NCBI GenBank assembly: GCA_964499365.1
Contig: CAZCKU010000012.1
Span: 62,001-126,000, forward strand
Origin: PALSA-1316 sp964499365
Lineage (GTDB): Bacteria > Nitrospirota > Thermodesulfovibrionia > Thermodesulfovibrionales > UBA6898
Length of the DNA: 64,000 nt
Direction of reading: 5' to 3'
Shown here: positions 53,697 through 63,399 of the stretch, piece after piece
Layout of the letters: each line of letters starts with the position of its first letter
How positions within the stretch are numbered: the stretch's first letter is position 1
Position numbers and translations under genes: made by a program
Notes under the pieces: generated by a model
What the model was told of the DNA's origin: nothing
The model's input: the letters and a program-made list of their open reading frames with translations, nothing else
Database searches by the model: none

Positions 53697-54557
53697 ATGA
53701 CGGTGCGATTAAAGCTACTGTTAGCAATAATGACGATATTAGGCATTATTGTTTTCAGCGATTACTGGCTGGGGCCATACGTCAAGGGGACAAAGATTGA
53801 GACAGCTCATTATACCATCTATTCAACATCACCTCAGCCCCAAACAGTTCGTGTCGGGGAAGCCGCCGAGTGCCTATATAGCGCCTATACAACATTTTTT
53901 AAAGGCCTTATAGACACGAAAGCCCATGACCAACGGCTAAAAATGATGCTTTATCGCGATAAACAGGAGTTCATTAGACACAACAAAAGCAAACCTTGGG
54001 CAGAAGCTTACTACAAGGCCCCATATTGTTATTCATATTACCCGGAAGGCGAGACTAATCCATATCACTGGATGCTGCATGAAGCAATTCATCAGTTAAA
54101 TAATGAAGTTGCCCATTTCAGAATACCGCAGTGGATAGATGAAGGATTAGCGGACTATTTCGGGTCGAGTAGGATAGAGGTCGGGAAATTACTACCAGGC
54201 CAGATTGCCTTCGATTCGTATCCTATCTGGTGGCTATCGAGTCTCTCCTTAACCGGCAACATCAGTCAAGACATCAAAGATGGTAAAGTAATCCCGTTGA
54301 CAGCTCTCATTACCGGCATTGGCGGCCCTGATATAGACAGACACTTCAATCTGTATTATATACATTGGTGGAGCTTGACTCATTTCCTGTTTCATTATAA
54401 AGACGGGACGTACTCACGGGGATATAAGAAATTGATTAAAGCAGGTGGCACCGTGGAAGGATTCGAAACCAACATTGGTTCGATTAATAAAATCCAAGCC
54501 GAATGGTATGAATATTTACGGCAGACAATCTCGGAAGCATCGAGCATGAAAAGATGA
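53697..54557 (+). CDS. Membrane-anchored gluzincin-type metallopeptidase-like protein
   Basis: A 286-residue protein with an N-terminal anchor (about 5-21) and a zinc-peptidase site: HEAIH (residues 128-132) and, 17 residues on, Glu149 in WIDEGLADYFG, the gluzincin third ligand. Surrounding pattern matches the DUF1570-like/M1-related group. The domain faces the periplasm. It follows the propeller/HEAT gene by 111 bp; base use is AT-rich as in its neighbours. Substrate unknown. Confidence 0.78.
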   Translation: MTVRLKLLLAIMTILGIIVFSDYWLGPYVKGTKIETAHYTIYSTSPQPQTVRVGEAAECLYSAYTTFFKGLIDTKAHDQRLKMMLYRDKQEFIRHNKSKPWAEAYYKAPYCYSYYPEGETNPYHWMLHEAIHQLNNEVAHFRIPQWIDEGLADYFGSSRIEVGKLLPGQIAFDSYPIWWLSSLSLTGNISQDIKDGKVIPLTALITGIGGPDIDRHFNLYYIHWWSLTHFLFHYKDGTYSRGYKKLIKAGGTVEGFETNIGSINKIQAEWYEYLRQTISEASSMKR

Positions 54558-54650
54558 TGGAAACAACCGATAACAATTCTCGAATACCAACTCGGAGTGA
54601 AGCTGGTTTGATTTTAGCAAGGGCCAGTGGCGGGGTATAAGAGGGGCTAA

Positions 54651-54677
54651 GGTTCAACCCTCATTCTTCATTTATGG
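54651..54677 (-). repeat. Dispersed 28-bp repeat, copy 3 (inverted)
   Basis: Reverse complement reads CCATAAATGAAGAATGAGG then GTTGAACC; about three differences from copy 2. It lies 94 bp after the gluzincin gene, so copies 2 and 3 bracket the three-gene cassette in inverted orientation. Confidence 0.7.
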
Positions 54678-54737
54678 CAGTGGTGCCCCTTGGCCACAAA
54701 TACCCTACCTTCAGCAGATACGGACGAAGGTCTTGGA

Positions 54738-57698
54738 CTACGAAAAGAACTGTTGCAGGCAGTCCCTCAGGGATTCGAGCTTGTAGGGTTTTTTCAGGAC
54801 AGCTTCGTAGCCGTAGGCACGGTAATCAGCCACGACCGGGCTGTCGGCATACCCGCTTGAGACAACTGCCCTGACCGCAGGGTCGATCTCCCTGATTTTT
54901 GCGATCGCTTCCTCGCCGCCCATCCCGCCCTTTACCGTAAGGTCGAGAATAACCAGGTCAAAGGGTCTGCCTTCCTCCCGTGCCTGCCTGAACAATTCAA
55001 TGGCCTTCCTTCCGTCCTCCGCCCCCGCCACCTCATGACCCAGGGCTGCGATCATCTCCTTTGCAACATCCCTGACAACATCCTCATCGTCCATCAGGAG
55101 CACTCTGCCCTTCTTTGTCCCTGCAGCAGTCGGGGGAGCGGCCGCTGTTTCCGCCTCTGTCTTGATCGACGCAGGCAGATAGATGGTGAAGGTGCTGCCC
55201 CTGCTGAGTTCCGAGCTGACCTCGATTACCCCGCCGTGGTTCTTTATGATCGAATACGATGTTGCCAGGCCAAGGCCGCTTCCCTTCTGTTTGGTCGTAA
55301 AGTAGGGGTCGAAGATCTTCGTTTTGTTCTGTTCGGATATGCCGGTGCCCGTATCCTGAATATCGATGCGGACGAACTGTCCCCCGTCAGGCAGTCCGGG
55401 GTTGGACCGGGGAGGGATATCAATATTTCTGACAGAGATAGTGATCGTCCCCCGCCCTGCCATGGCATCATTGGCATTGAGGACTATGTTCTGTATGACC
55501 TGTGCAAGCTGTCCGGCATCTGCCTGCACCGCCCGGAGGTCCGAAGCAATGTCCAGCCGGTAGTGTGTATGCGATCCTGACAGGGCAAATTTGACGGCAT
55601 TTTCGATTGCCGGCTCGAGCCGGATCAGCTTCTTGAGGGGCTTGCCTCCCTTTGAGAAGGTCAGAAGCTGGGTCGTGAGGTTGACCGCCATATGCAGGGC
55701 TTCTTCAGCCTGGTTGAGCATGGCAAGGGACTTTTCTTTCCGATCGTGGGTGACCTTTGCCATGGAGATATATCCGAATACTCCCTGCAGAAGATTATTA
55801 AAGTCATGGGCTATGCCGCCTGCCAGGGTGCCGATGGATTCGAGTTTCTGGGTCTTCAGCCTCTCTTCTTCGAGGAGATACTTTTCGGTGATGTTGTTGA
55901 TGATCTCGATCACCGAGGTTACGGTTCCGGATGCGTCTTTGATCGGAAAGGCCTTGGTCTCTACATAGAGGACATGGCCATGGGCATCTTTGTGGCGGTG
56001 TATTGCCGTATGGGGGGTCCCGGTTTCAAAGGCATGGCGCGCTGCACATACTTCGCCTTCTTCAAAGCAGGGTCTGTCTGTTTTATGCGATATCTCGTAG
56101 CAGTGTCTGCCGATGAGCTCTGCATCGCATGCGCCGACCTGGCTGCAGTATGCCCTGTTGGCGGTCAGGATCCTGTAGTCACGGTCAACGACAATGAAGC
56201 CTTCATCAACGGTGTCCAGAATGTTCCGGATGAACTGCTCGCTCTGCTTGAGGGCGTCTTCGGAGCGTTTGCGGTCGGTTATGTCCTGCCATATGGCGTA
56301 CATGACTGTTTCGCCAGCCAGGTCAATCGGCTGCGTTATGACATGATGGTACCGTATCTCTCCCCGTTTGGTCAGATGTCTCACGTCAAAGGCAGCCCCC
56401 CCGGTCTCGAGTATCTTTTCGGTCCGTTTCCGTACGTCAGAGGGTGTTTCATCAGGATCCAGGTCAGCGATACTCAACCGGGAAAACTCTTCCCGCGTAT
56501 ACCCCAGCTGGCAGCATGCCACATCGTTGAAATGTACGATACTGCCCGACAGGTCAACAATAACGATGCCGTCAGGTGACTGCTCGAAAAGGGTGCGATA
56601 CCGGTATTCGCTTTGCCGAAGAGCCTCTTCCCGCGATGTAATACCCTCGACCATGCGGTCAACCGTGAGGGCCAGTTCGCCCAGTTCGCCGCCCTTGATC
56701 AGATCGGAAACTTTACCCGTCACTGCGCCTTCGGCAAGACGTCCGGAGTGAAGCTTCAAAAGTGAGATGCGGTCAGCGATTGAATGTTTTCCGATGATCC
56801 AGGTCACATAGAGCACCAGAGAAAACATCATCAGAGTCAGGACGAGGTTCCTCAGAAACGTTCTGTTGGCCTGTGCCATAACCAGATCAAAGGGTATCCC
56901 AACCCTTACGTACATATAGGGTTCAGATTCCCCCTTCAGGGTCAGCTTGCGGTAGGCTGTAATCCTCTTTAAACCGTCATGGGTAATGCCTATTTCGGTG
57001 TCTTCCATGGGGCCATTCCTCATCCGATTGATGACCTTTTCATCAAACCGCTGCCCGATAAACTTGTCAAATCCCATTCCGAGTACCACGCCCTCATGGT
57101 CCAGCAATACATAACTGGTCCTGTTCGGCCAGGTAATATTCTCCATGAGCTTCTTATGAAAACCGAGGTCTATGCCCAGGATGATGACCCCGGTGATCTC
57201 GCCCGCACTGTTTTTGTAGGGATAGTAGAACGAGAGGACCTGTTTGCCGGAATACTGCCCCTGCTTATATCTGCCGGCAGTAAAATGTCCGAGTGAAAGG
57301 GCCCTGGTAAAAGATTCCCTGTCGGCTATGGCCTTGCCCCTGACAGGAAGGGCTGATGCCCATATAGCCCCGCTTCGGTCTGTTATGAATATGGTGGTAT
57401 ACTGCGGGTTCAACCTGACTGCTTCGGCAAGGGCGGCCTCGACCCTTGTCGCATTCCGACCGTGCACCTCCGGCATACTGTCAAGTGCGTGAAGGAGCTG
57501 CTCTGCCGAGGTGACAAGCGACTGCTGCTGGACTTCAACCAGTGCGGCAAGAGACTTGGCCTGTTGTTTGGCATGGGTTATCTCTTTGGCCCTCTGCTGT
57601 ATTCCGGAAAAGACGATTAAAGAAAAGGTAAAAAGGGCAATCAGGGCTACCATGAGCAGCAACTGCAACCTGATCGGCAGCTCAACAAGTTTCGTCAT
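54738..57698 (-). CDS. Membrane hybrid histidine kinase: Cache-HAMP-PAS-PAS-HisKA-HATPase-REC
   Basis: A 986-residue sensor. Membrane helix (about 12-30), a periplasmic double-Cache domain (about 38-280; FYYPYKNSAGEITGVIILGIDL), helix 2 (about 287-307), HAMP (about 308-360), PAS (about 370-490), a second PAS (about 495-625) with the cysteine-rich CYEISHKTDRPCFEEGEVC stretch, HisKA with AGGIAHDFNNLLQG, HATPase (DTGTGISEQ, GSGLGLATSYSI) and a C-terminal receiver (about 870-986; Asp in LVILDLTVKGG, Lys in LKKPYK). Cache domains bind small organic acids or amino acids. It is a single-gene unit on the minus strand. Confidence 0.92.
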   Translation of the reverse strand: MTKLVELPIRLQLLLMVALIALFTFSLIVFSGIQQRAKEITHAKQQAKSLAALVEVQQQSLVTSAEQLLHALDSMPEVHGRNATRVEAALAEAVRLNPQYTTIFITDRSGAIWASALPVRGKAIADRESFTRALSLGHFTAGRYKQGQYSGKQVLSFYYPYKNSAGEITGVIILGIDLGFHKKLMENITWPNRTSYVLLDHEGVVLGMGFDKFIGQRFDEKVINRMRNGPMEDTEIGITHDGLKRITAYRKLTLKGESEPYMYVRVGIPFDLVMAQANRTFLRNLVLTLMMFSLVLYVTWIIGKHSIADRISLLKLHSGRLAEGAVTGKVSDLIKGGELGELALTVDRMVEGITSREEALRQSEYRYRTLFEQSPDGIVIVDLSGSIVHFNDVACCQLGYTREEFSRLSIADLDPDETPSDVRKRTEKILETGGAAFDVRHLTKRGEIRYHHVITQPIDLAGETVMYAIWQDITDRKRSEDALKQSEQFIRNILDTVDEGFIVVDRDYRILTANRAYCSQVGACDAELIGRHCYEISHKTDRPCFEEGEVCAARHAFETGTPHTAIHRHKDAHGHVLYVETKAFPIKDASGTVTSVIEIINNITEKYLLEEERLKTQKLESIGTLAGGIAHDFNNLLQGVFGYISMAKVTHDRKEKSLAMLNQAEEALHMAVNLTTQLLTFSKGGKPLKKLIRLEPAIENAVKFALSGSHTHYRLDIASDLRAVQADAGQLAQVIQNIVLNANDAMAGRGTITISVRNIDIPPRSNPGLPDGGQFVRIDIQDTGTGISEQNKTKIFDPYFTTKQKGSGLGLATSYSIIKNHGGVIEVSSELSRGSTFTIYLPASIKTEAETAAAPPTAAGTKKGRVLLMDDEDVVRDVAKEMIAALGHEVAGAEDGRKAIELFRQAREEGRPFDLVILDLTVKGGMGGEEAIAKIREIDPAVRAVVSSGYADSPVVADYRAYGYEAVLKKPYKLESLRDCLQQFFS

Positions 57699-57782
57699 GA
57701 CATTAGTGTATCATTATTTGAAAAAAATTCTGTCAGATCCTCCCCTGCAGGGCTTATCCTGATTAATGGCCGGATCAATCAA

Positions 57783-57811
57783 TTGACATACATTTCCTGC
57801 ATTAATATAAT
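57783..57811 (+). promoter_or_regulatory. Consensus promoter of the beta-helix protein gene
   Basis: TTGACA (57783-57788), 17 bases, TATAAT (57806-57811): perfect at both boxes. It gives a leader of about 165 bases that includes a GGGAGATACTCCC-type hairpin near 57919. Confidence 0.85.
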
Positions 57812-57981
57812 TAAACCACAAAAAAATATACATAGAATATATAATGGTTCATTATTTCCGAGGCGGAGATAATGAGCGAGAAGAAATATATTAATTGAGG
57901 CGGCAACGGGATCGGGCAGGGGGAGATACTCCCTCATGAGGGAAACTCTCTTCATTCAACCCATTGTACGAGGAGGTAATC

Positions 57982-60900
57982 ATGGGCAGACAGCATGTCT
58001 TATTGAAAGTTGTTCTTGCAGTGTTCCTGTCATTTCCTGGTGTTTATTCTGCATCCGCAGCAACGTTTCTTGTCGAGAACAGCAACGACTCGGGTGCGGG
58101 TTCGCTGCGCAAGGCTCTTGAGGATGCAAACATAACTCCCGGCGCTGATCTGATCCAGTTCAATATCGCCGGGAGCGGGGTCCATACCATAGCACCCCTG
58201 ACACCGCTGCCCGCCATAACAGAAACGGTCACTATCGACGGATACACGCAGCCGGGCTCAAGCAGGAATGCCCTTGCAGACGGCGATAATGCGGTTCTCC
58301 TGATCGAGCTCAACGGAGCGAATGCCGGGGCTGCAGTGACAGGGCTTGTTGTCAACGCCAGCAATGTCACCATCTCCGGACTCGTCATTAACCGTTTTTC
58401 GCAGTACGGTATCAGTCTTACCGGCGCTTCCTCAGGGTTGACAGTATCAGGGAACTTCATCGGCACGAATCCGTCGGGCACTGCTGCGGGCCCGGGCAAT
58501 GCGTGGTCTGGAATACTCCTGAATTCAGGCGCCGGGAGTGTCAATACCATCGGCGGGGAATTGCCCTGGCAGCGGAATGTCATCTCCGGCAACGCAGGGG
58601 GAGCTATTGCTCTGTACTCCCTGCAACAGGCCAGCATAAAGGGAAATTATATCGGCACCAACGCAGCAGGGACGGCTGCCGTTGCCAATAACGGTTCGGG
58701 GGGGATTCTTGTCATGAGTTCCGGGCATACCATCGGAGGGAAGACAGCCGGAGCCCGCAACCTCATTTCCGGCAATAACCGCGATGGCATTTACTTGGCA
58801 AATGCGATTGGGGGCGGAACCACGCAGAATGTGGTGATCGAGGGAAATTATATCGGGACCGACTACAGCGGCACCACTGCCATACCGAATTTCAATAGCG
58901 GGATTTACCTCTCCGGTGCCGGCGTCAATGTTAACAATAACCGTATAGGCGGGACAGTCAAAGGCAGCGGCAATATCATTGCGGGCAACGGCGGCACCGG
59001 CATCACGCTTGTTGCCCAATCCAGTGGTGGAGCGGGAACCATTACCGGCAATGTTATCGAAGGGAATTTCATTGGGGTCAATGCTCATGGGGCGGCAATC
59101 CCGAATAATTGGACCGGGGTATGGCTCAGCTCGCTCGATGCATCGTCAACAGTCAGCAGCAATATCATCGGCGGCTCTGAAACAGGAGCGAATGTGATCG
59201 CGTACAATATTGGCAACGGCGTGAAGATCGCGGGAGACACCAGTACAAAGAACGCCGTGCTTTATAACAGCATCTTTTCGAACACGTATCCGGGGATTGA
59301 TCTTGGCGGCGATCTTTTTGCCTCTACGGGCAACGGAGTCACGTTCAACGATGCAGGAGACACTGACGCCGGGCCGAACAACTATCAGAACTTTCCGGTA
59401 CTGGGTGCTGCCCAGACAGCCTGCGGATATATGAATATCCGCGGGACCCTGAACAGCGCTGCGAGTACCGCATATACCATACAGCTTTTCGCGAATACTG
59501 CATGCGACGGTTCGGGTAATGGCGAAGGAGCAACCTATATCGGCCAGACAACCGCGACAACAAACGGCAGCGGCAATGGAACCTTCTCTGTCATCCTCCC
59601 GGATGCGCTGATGGGAAATGACATTACGGCCACGGCAACCGATCCTTTTGGAAATACGTCAGAATTTTCTGCCTGTGTCACGGCCGGTACCGGCACACAG
59701 CTTGTGGTGGATAGTCAGTCCGATATCGTTGATGCGTCTCCGGGGAACGGAGTCTGCGCTACGGCGGGCGGATCGTGCACGCTCCGGGCTGCCGTGCAGG
59801 AGGCCAATGCTGTGCTGGACACCTTCACCTGCATCTCGCTGCCGGCTGGTCTGTATGCCCTCGGCCTTCCCGGTGTCGAAGACCTGGCAGCTGCCGGGGA
59901 CCTGGATATCCTCAGCAATATTATCATCCGGGGTGCCGGGTCGGCAGTCACGAATATCTGGAGTACAAGTGATGACAGGGCGTTTGAGGTCGATCCTGCC
60001 GGATCGGGTATCGCTGCAGCATTGACAGGGGTGAACATATGGGGCATGGCGGGACCGGGCATCGTGGGTGCCGGGGGCGCTGTTGCGAATAACGGGACAC
60101 TGCTGCTTGAACGGAGTATTATTAACAGCAGCAACGCAACCTTTGGCGGAGGGCTCTACAACCAGAAAGAGGTTGTTGTCAATGACAGCTGGATATACGG
60201 AAATACTGCTGCATATGGCGGGGGCCTGTATACGAAGTGGGGGAAATGCATCCTGGATAACAGCACTATTTCCAGTAATACTGCCTCTGCCGAAGGGGCC
60301 GGTATCAACCTGTTTACGGGCAGCACCGTTGAAATTAGCAACAGTACCTTCAGCGGCAATTCTGCTCAGCCCGGAAGCCTCTTTGGCGGTGCCATAAATG
60401 CAGAGGCGGGCATATTGACGATAAGGAACAGTACGATCGCCGGCACCAACTACGCCATTGGCGGAGGGGCCGGGATTCGAATGAAGGCAGCTGCCACGGG
60501 CACCATAACGAATTCGATCATAGTGGAAAACACCGGAGGCAACTGTACCGGCCCCAACCTGACGTCCGGCGGCTACAATCTGACCAGTGACAGCTCCTGC
60601 GGTTTTGCTGCTGCCGGTGACATAACAAGTGTAACTCCCAACCTCGGCGTCCTGGCTGACAATGGAGGGCCGACATGGACCCATGCCTTGCTGCCGGGCA
60701 GCCCGGCCCTCGATGCGGGGAACAGTACCGGTGCGCCTGCAGCAGATCAGCGAGGCATTTACCGTCCGCAGGGGACAGCAGTTGATATCGGTGCATACGA
60801 GTATGAGGTGGCCTGGCCGGTCAGGATTATGGATGCGGTGCCGGTCTACTATCCCACTATACAGGAGGCCTATGCTGCTGCGGCAAGCGGTGAGACCGTG

Positions 60901-61074
60901 GAGACCATAGAAACTGATTTCCCGGGCGATCTGGACTTTAACCGTGCTGTCTCTATAATTCTGCAGGGCGGGTATGCTGCGGGATTTGGGCCGGTGAATA
61001 CTGTTACGACCGTAACCGGCAGGGTGACGGTTCATCTCGGTTCAGTCACCATCGGCAACCTCCAGATTCAGTAA
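57982..61074 (+). CDS. Secreted right-handed beta-helix protein with CSLREA-type repeats
   Basis: A 1030-residue exported protein. Signal peptide (about 1-27, ending SAA); two halves each opening with a domain of the CSLREA type (SNDSGAGSLRKALEDAN near residue 35; GVCATAGGSCTLRAAVQEANAV near 590) followed by a pectin-lyase-like beta-helix rich in N-x-I-x-G-N (IEGNYIGT, NVISGN) and, in the second half, NSTISSNTA-type turns. A C-terminal segment opens VRIMDAVPVYYPTIQEAY. No LPXTG, PEP-CTERM or membrane anchor seen. ATG 57982 follows GAGGAGG; the frame opens 18 bp earlier. Probably a surface or released structural protein; enzyme activity is not supported. Confidence 0.83.
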   Translation: MGRQHVLLKVVLAVFLSFPGVYSASAATFLVENSNDSGAGSLRKALEDANITPGADLIQFNIAGSGVHTIAPLTPLPAITETVTIDGYTQPGSSRNALADGDNAVLLIELNGANAGAAVTGLVVNASNVTISGLVINRFSQYGISLTGASSGLTVSGNFIGTNPSGTAAGPGNAWSGILLNSGAGSVNTIGGELPWQRNVISGNAGGAIALYSLQQASIKGNYIGTNAAGTAAVANNGSGGILVMSSGHTIGGKTAGARNLISGNNRDGIYLANAIGGGTTQNVVIEGNYIGTDYSGTTAIPNFNSGIYLSGAGVNVNNNRIGGTVKGSGNIIAGNGGTGITLVAQSSGGAGTITGNVIEGNFIGVNAHGAAIPNNWTGVWLSSLDASSTVSSNIIGGSETGANVIAYNIGNGVKIAGDTSTKNAVLYNSIFSNTYPGIDLGGDLFASTGNGVTFNDAGDTDAGPNNYQNFPVLGAAQTACGYMNIRGTLNSAASTAYTIQLFANTACDGSGNGEGATYIGQTTATTNGSGNGTFSVILPDALMGNDITATATDPFGNTSEFSACVTAGTGTQLVVDSQSDIVDASPGNGVCATAGGSCTLRAAVQEANAVLDTFTCISLPAGLYALGLPGVEDLAAAGDLDILSNIIIRGAGSAVTNIWSTSDDRAFEVDPAGSGIAAALTGVNIWGMAGPGIVGAGGAVANNGTLLLERSIINSSNATFGGGLYNQKEVVVNDSWIYGNTAAYGGGLYTKWGKCILDNSTISSNTASAEGAGINLFTGSTVEISNSTFSGNSAQPGSLFGGAINAEAGILTIRNSTIAGTNYAIGGGAGIRMKAAATGTITNSIIVENTGGNCTGPNLTSGGYNLTSDSSCGFAAAGDITSVTPNLGVLADNGGPTWTHALLPGSPALDAGNSTGAPAADQRGIYRPQGTAVDIGAYEYEVAWPVRIMDAVPVYYPTIQEAYAAAASGETVETIETDFPGDLDFNRAVSIILQGGYAAGFGPVNTVTTVTGRVTVHLGSVTIGNLQIQ

Positions 61075-61113
61075 GTCGGTGAGTGGGGCAGCTGTAACCC
61101 CAGGTCCGGGATG

Positions 61114-62193
61114 TTACAGCTGCCTGTATTCCTTCAGCAGTTCCGGGTAGAGGCGGGGGTTGAAAAGGATATTGGTGATGAAGTAGCACTCGTGTGTGCA
61201 GAAGCATTCTTTGTCCATGATCGCTTTCAGGATTTTACGGGCTTGTGCAGATTCGAGGACTTTATTGATTTCATAACCCGCATCCCGCATATTTCCCATT
61301 TTTTTTGAGAGGATCTCACAGGGAAAGACATCCCCGTTTTCATGCAGCACGAGATTGAGTTTTCCGGCATAGCAGGGGATCAAACGTCTCTGTGCCTGCT
61401 CTGTCCGGTGTATCAGCCTGCGCTGCAGGATATCCTGCGCGGCCTTTATCTTTGCCCCCCTGAACCGGTATATTGCGGCCGTGCGGTCCTTCAGGTTGCA
61501 CTCAAGCCGTTCAACCGCCTTCCGGTATTTTTCATGGTCGACCTGTTTAAAGCCGGGGTCCGCAAGATTTCCCCGCACCAGGGATATGGTGTGCGTCCGG
61601 ATATTATCAAGTCCTTTGACAAAATCGATTATCGGGTCCATCTCATCCTGGTTTTCCGAACAGAAGACGGTGTTGATGCCGAGTTCAAAATTCGGATATT
61701 TCGGGATGAGTTCCCCGAGCAGTTCATAGGTCTTCAGCGTCTTCGCGAAACTGCCCGGGGTTTTGCGGACGTCGTCGTGCCTCTCATAAAGACCGTCGAG
61801 CGAGAGCTTGACCGTGATCGTGCTCCGGGGGCTGTCTTTGAGTATCTGCCCCGTCTGTTCGCGGATCACCTCAGGCAGCAGCCCGTTCGTGGGGAAGAGC
61901 ATGATCGCCGGTCGGTTGTTTCTGTAGAACGTCCTGCTTATTTCGACCAGGTCGTCACGCAGAAAAATCTCGCCTCCCGAGAAGGCAAGCCAGAGCAGGC
62001 TCCCGAAGGACCCCGAAATTTTCCGGATCTCGGCAAGGGTGAGTTCGCCATTGTCTCCCGGAGCAGGGCCGTCGGCCTTCAGGTAAAAACAGAAGGGACA
62101 CCGGGCATTGCACCTCCTGGTCAGAAAGAAGGTGAGGTGGATCGGCCGTTGCTTATAGATGACCGACCCCAGATGACGGAACGGTGAATACAT
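61114..62193 (-). CDS. Radical SAM protein with SPASM-like C-terminus
   Basis: A 359-residue radical SAM enzyme. The cluster-binding motif is C28-x-x-x-C32-x-x-C35 (RRCNARCPFCFY), followed by FSGGEIFLRDDL. The C-terminal part carries further cysteines (CYAGKLNLVLHENGDVFPCEIL and CFCTHECYF) that fit a SPASM/twitch auxiliary cluster site. Such proteins modify peptides, sugars or lipids. It begins 1 bp after the stop of the upstream glycosyltransferase gene, so the pair is one operon and a glycan or glycolipid role is plausible. Confidence 0.87.
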   Translation of the reverse strand: MYSPFRHLGSVIYKQRPIHLTFFLTRRCNARCPFCFYLKADGPAPGDNGELTLAEIRKISGSFGSLLWLAFSGGEIFLRDDLVEISRTFYRNNRPAIMLFPTNGLLPEVIREQTGQILKDSPRSTITVKLSLDGLYERHDDVRKTPGSFAKTLKTYELLGELIPKYPNFELGINTVFCSENQDEMDPIIDFVKGLDNIRTHTISLVRGNLADPGFKQVDHEKYRKAVERLECNLKDRTAAIYRFRGAKIKAAQDILQRRLIHRTEQAQRRLIPCYAGKLNLVLHENGDVFPCEILSKKMGNMRDAGYEINKVLESAQARKILKAIMDKECFCTHECYFITNILFNPRLYPELLKEYRQL

Positions 62194-62194
62194 G

Positions 62195-63187
62195 TCAGAA
62201 GGCCCTGCCCCTGAAGTCGGTATAAAATCTCACGAGTCCCGACAGTCCCCCCATGCCTACGACCGGAGGATACAGCAGGGTGTAAAAGAGCGCTGCACGG
62301 CAGGCGAAGCCAATCCCCCCGGCCTTAAGCATTGCCGAGAGCAGCCTCCGGCTGACCACCAGGTTGGCTGCGGCAACGAGCCCGACCGGCACCGCATATG
62401 CCCAGCCTCCTCCCGGCAGGAGGAGGGTAGAGGCAGCGGCCATGATGAACCAGGATATGACATTTGCCTTGAGCTCGACCGAGGCCGTGCCCGAGTCATG
62501 TGCCAGGTCCCTGTTCTGGAGGGAATAGATCGTCCAGAAGTGAGACTTCCTGAAGGCATTTCTCAGCGACTTCATCAGGGTGAAGTTGAAGATGTGCGTC
62601 ACCAGTATTTCCGGATTCATCCTGAGCCGTATCCCGGCCCTTCTCAGCCTGTGGCTGAACTCGACATCTTCGATGATCGGCAGAAACACCTCGGGAAATC
62701 CCTGCTGTTGCAAAAAAAGCTCCCTCCGGATTGCCATGGCGTGGCCCGCAATATAGTCAGGCTCAGGGTTCTTTGTCTCTGAATAATTGATGAAGACCGA
62801 CTGAAACGTGCTGAAGAAGTCCCTGTCATGAGGAACAGGCGTATAGGTGCCTCCGAATACCCGGTCCTCGTCCGCAGTGAATGCTCTGTCGACGACTGAG
62901 AGCGTGTCAGGGAGGAGGAGGCAGTCGGCATCGATAAAGAAGAGAATCTCCCCGGAACTCTGGCGTGCACCTTCGTTGCGGGCCTTTGCAGAACCGGACC
63001 GCTTTTCGAGCCTGAGCAGCCTGCAGGGAAACTGCGCGATGATATGCACTGAATCGTCGTCCGAGCAGTCGTCGACAACAATGATCTCATACTCGTGAAA
63101 CCCTGAGGCAAGGGCCGCTTCAAGGCATCTGCCTATGGTGGCGGCCCCGTTATAGTTCGGAATAATGACAGAAATCCTTTTTTCCAT
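62195..63187 (-). CDS. Family 2 glycosyltransferase with C-terminal membrane segments
   Basis: A 330-residue GT-A glycosyltransferase: ISVIIPNYNGAATIGRCLEAAL at the N-terminus, EIIVVDDCSDDDSV, the acidic metal site FFIDADCLLL and the later VEFSHRL base region. Two to three membrane helices (about 235-310) anchor the C-terminus. Transfers a sugar from a nucleotide-sugar donor to a lipid or surface glycan; acceptor unknown. First gene of the GT/radical SAM pair. Confidence 0.9.
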   Translation of the reverse strand: MEKRISVIIPNYNGAATIGRCLEAALASGFHEYEIIVVDDCSDDDSVHIIAQFPCRLLRLEKRSGSAKARNEGARQSSGEILFFIDADCLLLPDTLSVVDRAFTADEDRVFGGTYTPVPHDRDFFSTFQSVFINYSETKNPEPDYIAGHAMAIRRELFLQQQGFPEVFLPIIEDVEFSHRLRRAGIRLRMNPEILVTHIFNFTLMKSLRNAFRKSHFWTIYSLQNRDLAHDSGTASVELKANVISWFIMAAASTLLLPGGGWAYAVPVGLVAAANLVVSRRLLSAMLKAGGIGFACRAALFYTLLYPPVVGMGGLSGLVRFYTDFRGRAF

Positions 63188-63399
63188 AGGCCTTTATTAT
63201 GAAATAAAAACAGCCGGGGAATCTATTTCGACGGCCGGACGCTGCCAAAGCCGCACTTTTCCTCCGGTCAGGGGGGGCGGAGTCTTTCCGTGTATACCCT
63301 GTGCAGCTGCGCCCGGTACGCGGCCGTTGACGCGATCCTGTTTTGTCTTGACGGAACGGGCAGGTTATGCCACAATGAGCAACATCCCCGGAGGTCAGG

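Noticed and set aside
23660..54677. CRISPR array from the 28-bp repeats
   Set aside because: Copies are kilobases apart with no regular spacers and no cas genes.
57812..57981. c-di-GMP riboswitch before the secreted beta-helix protein
   Set aside because: Searched for the GEMM core words by eye and did not find them; only a generic hairpin is visible.
59659..61035. A 458-codon frame on the minus strand
   Set aside because: Antisense to the beta-helix protein; mirrors its Gly/Asn-rich repeats.
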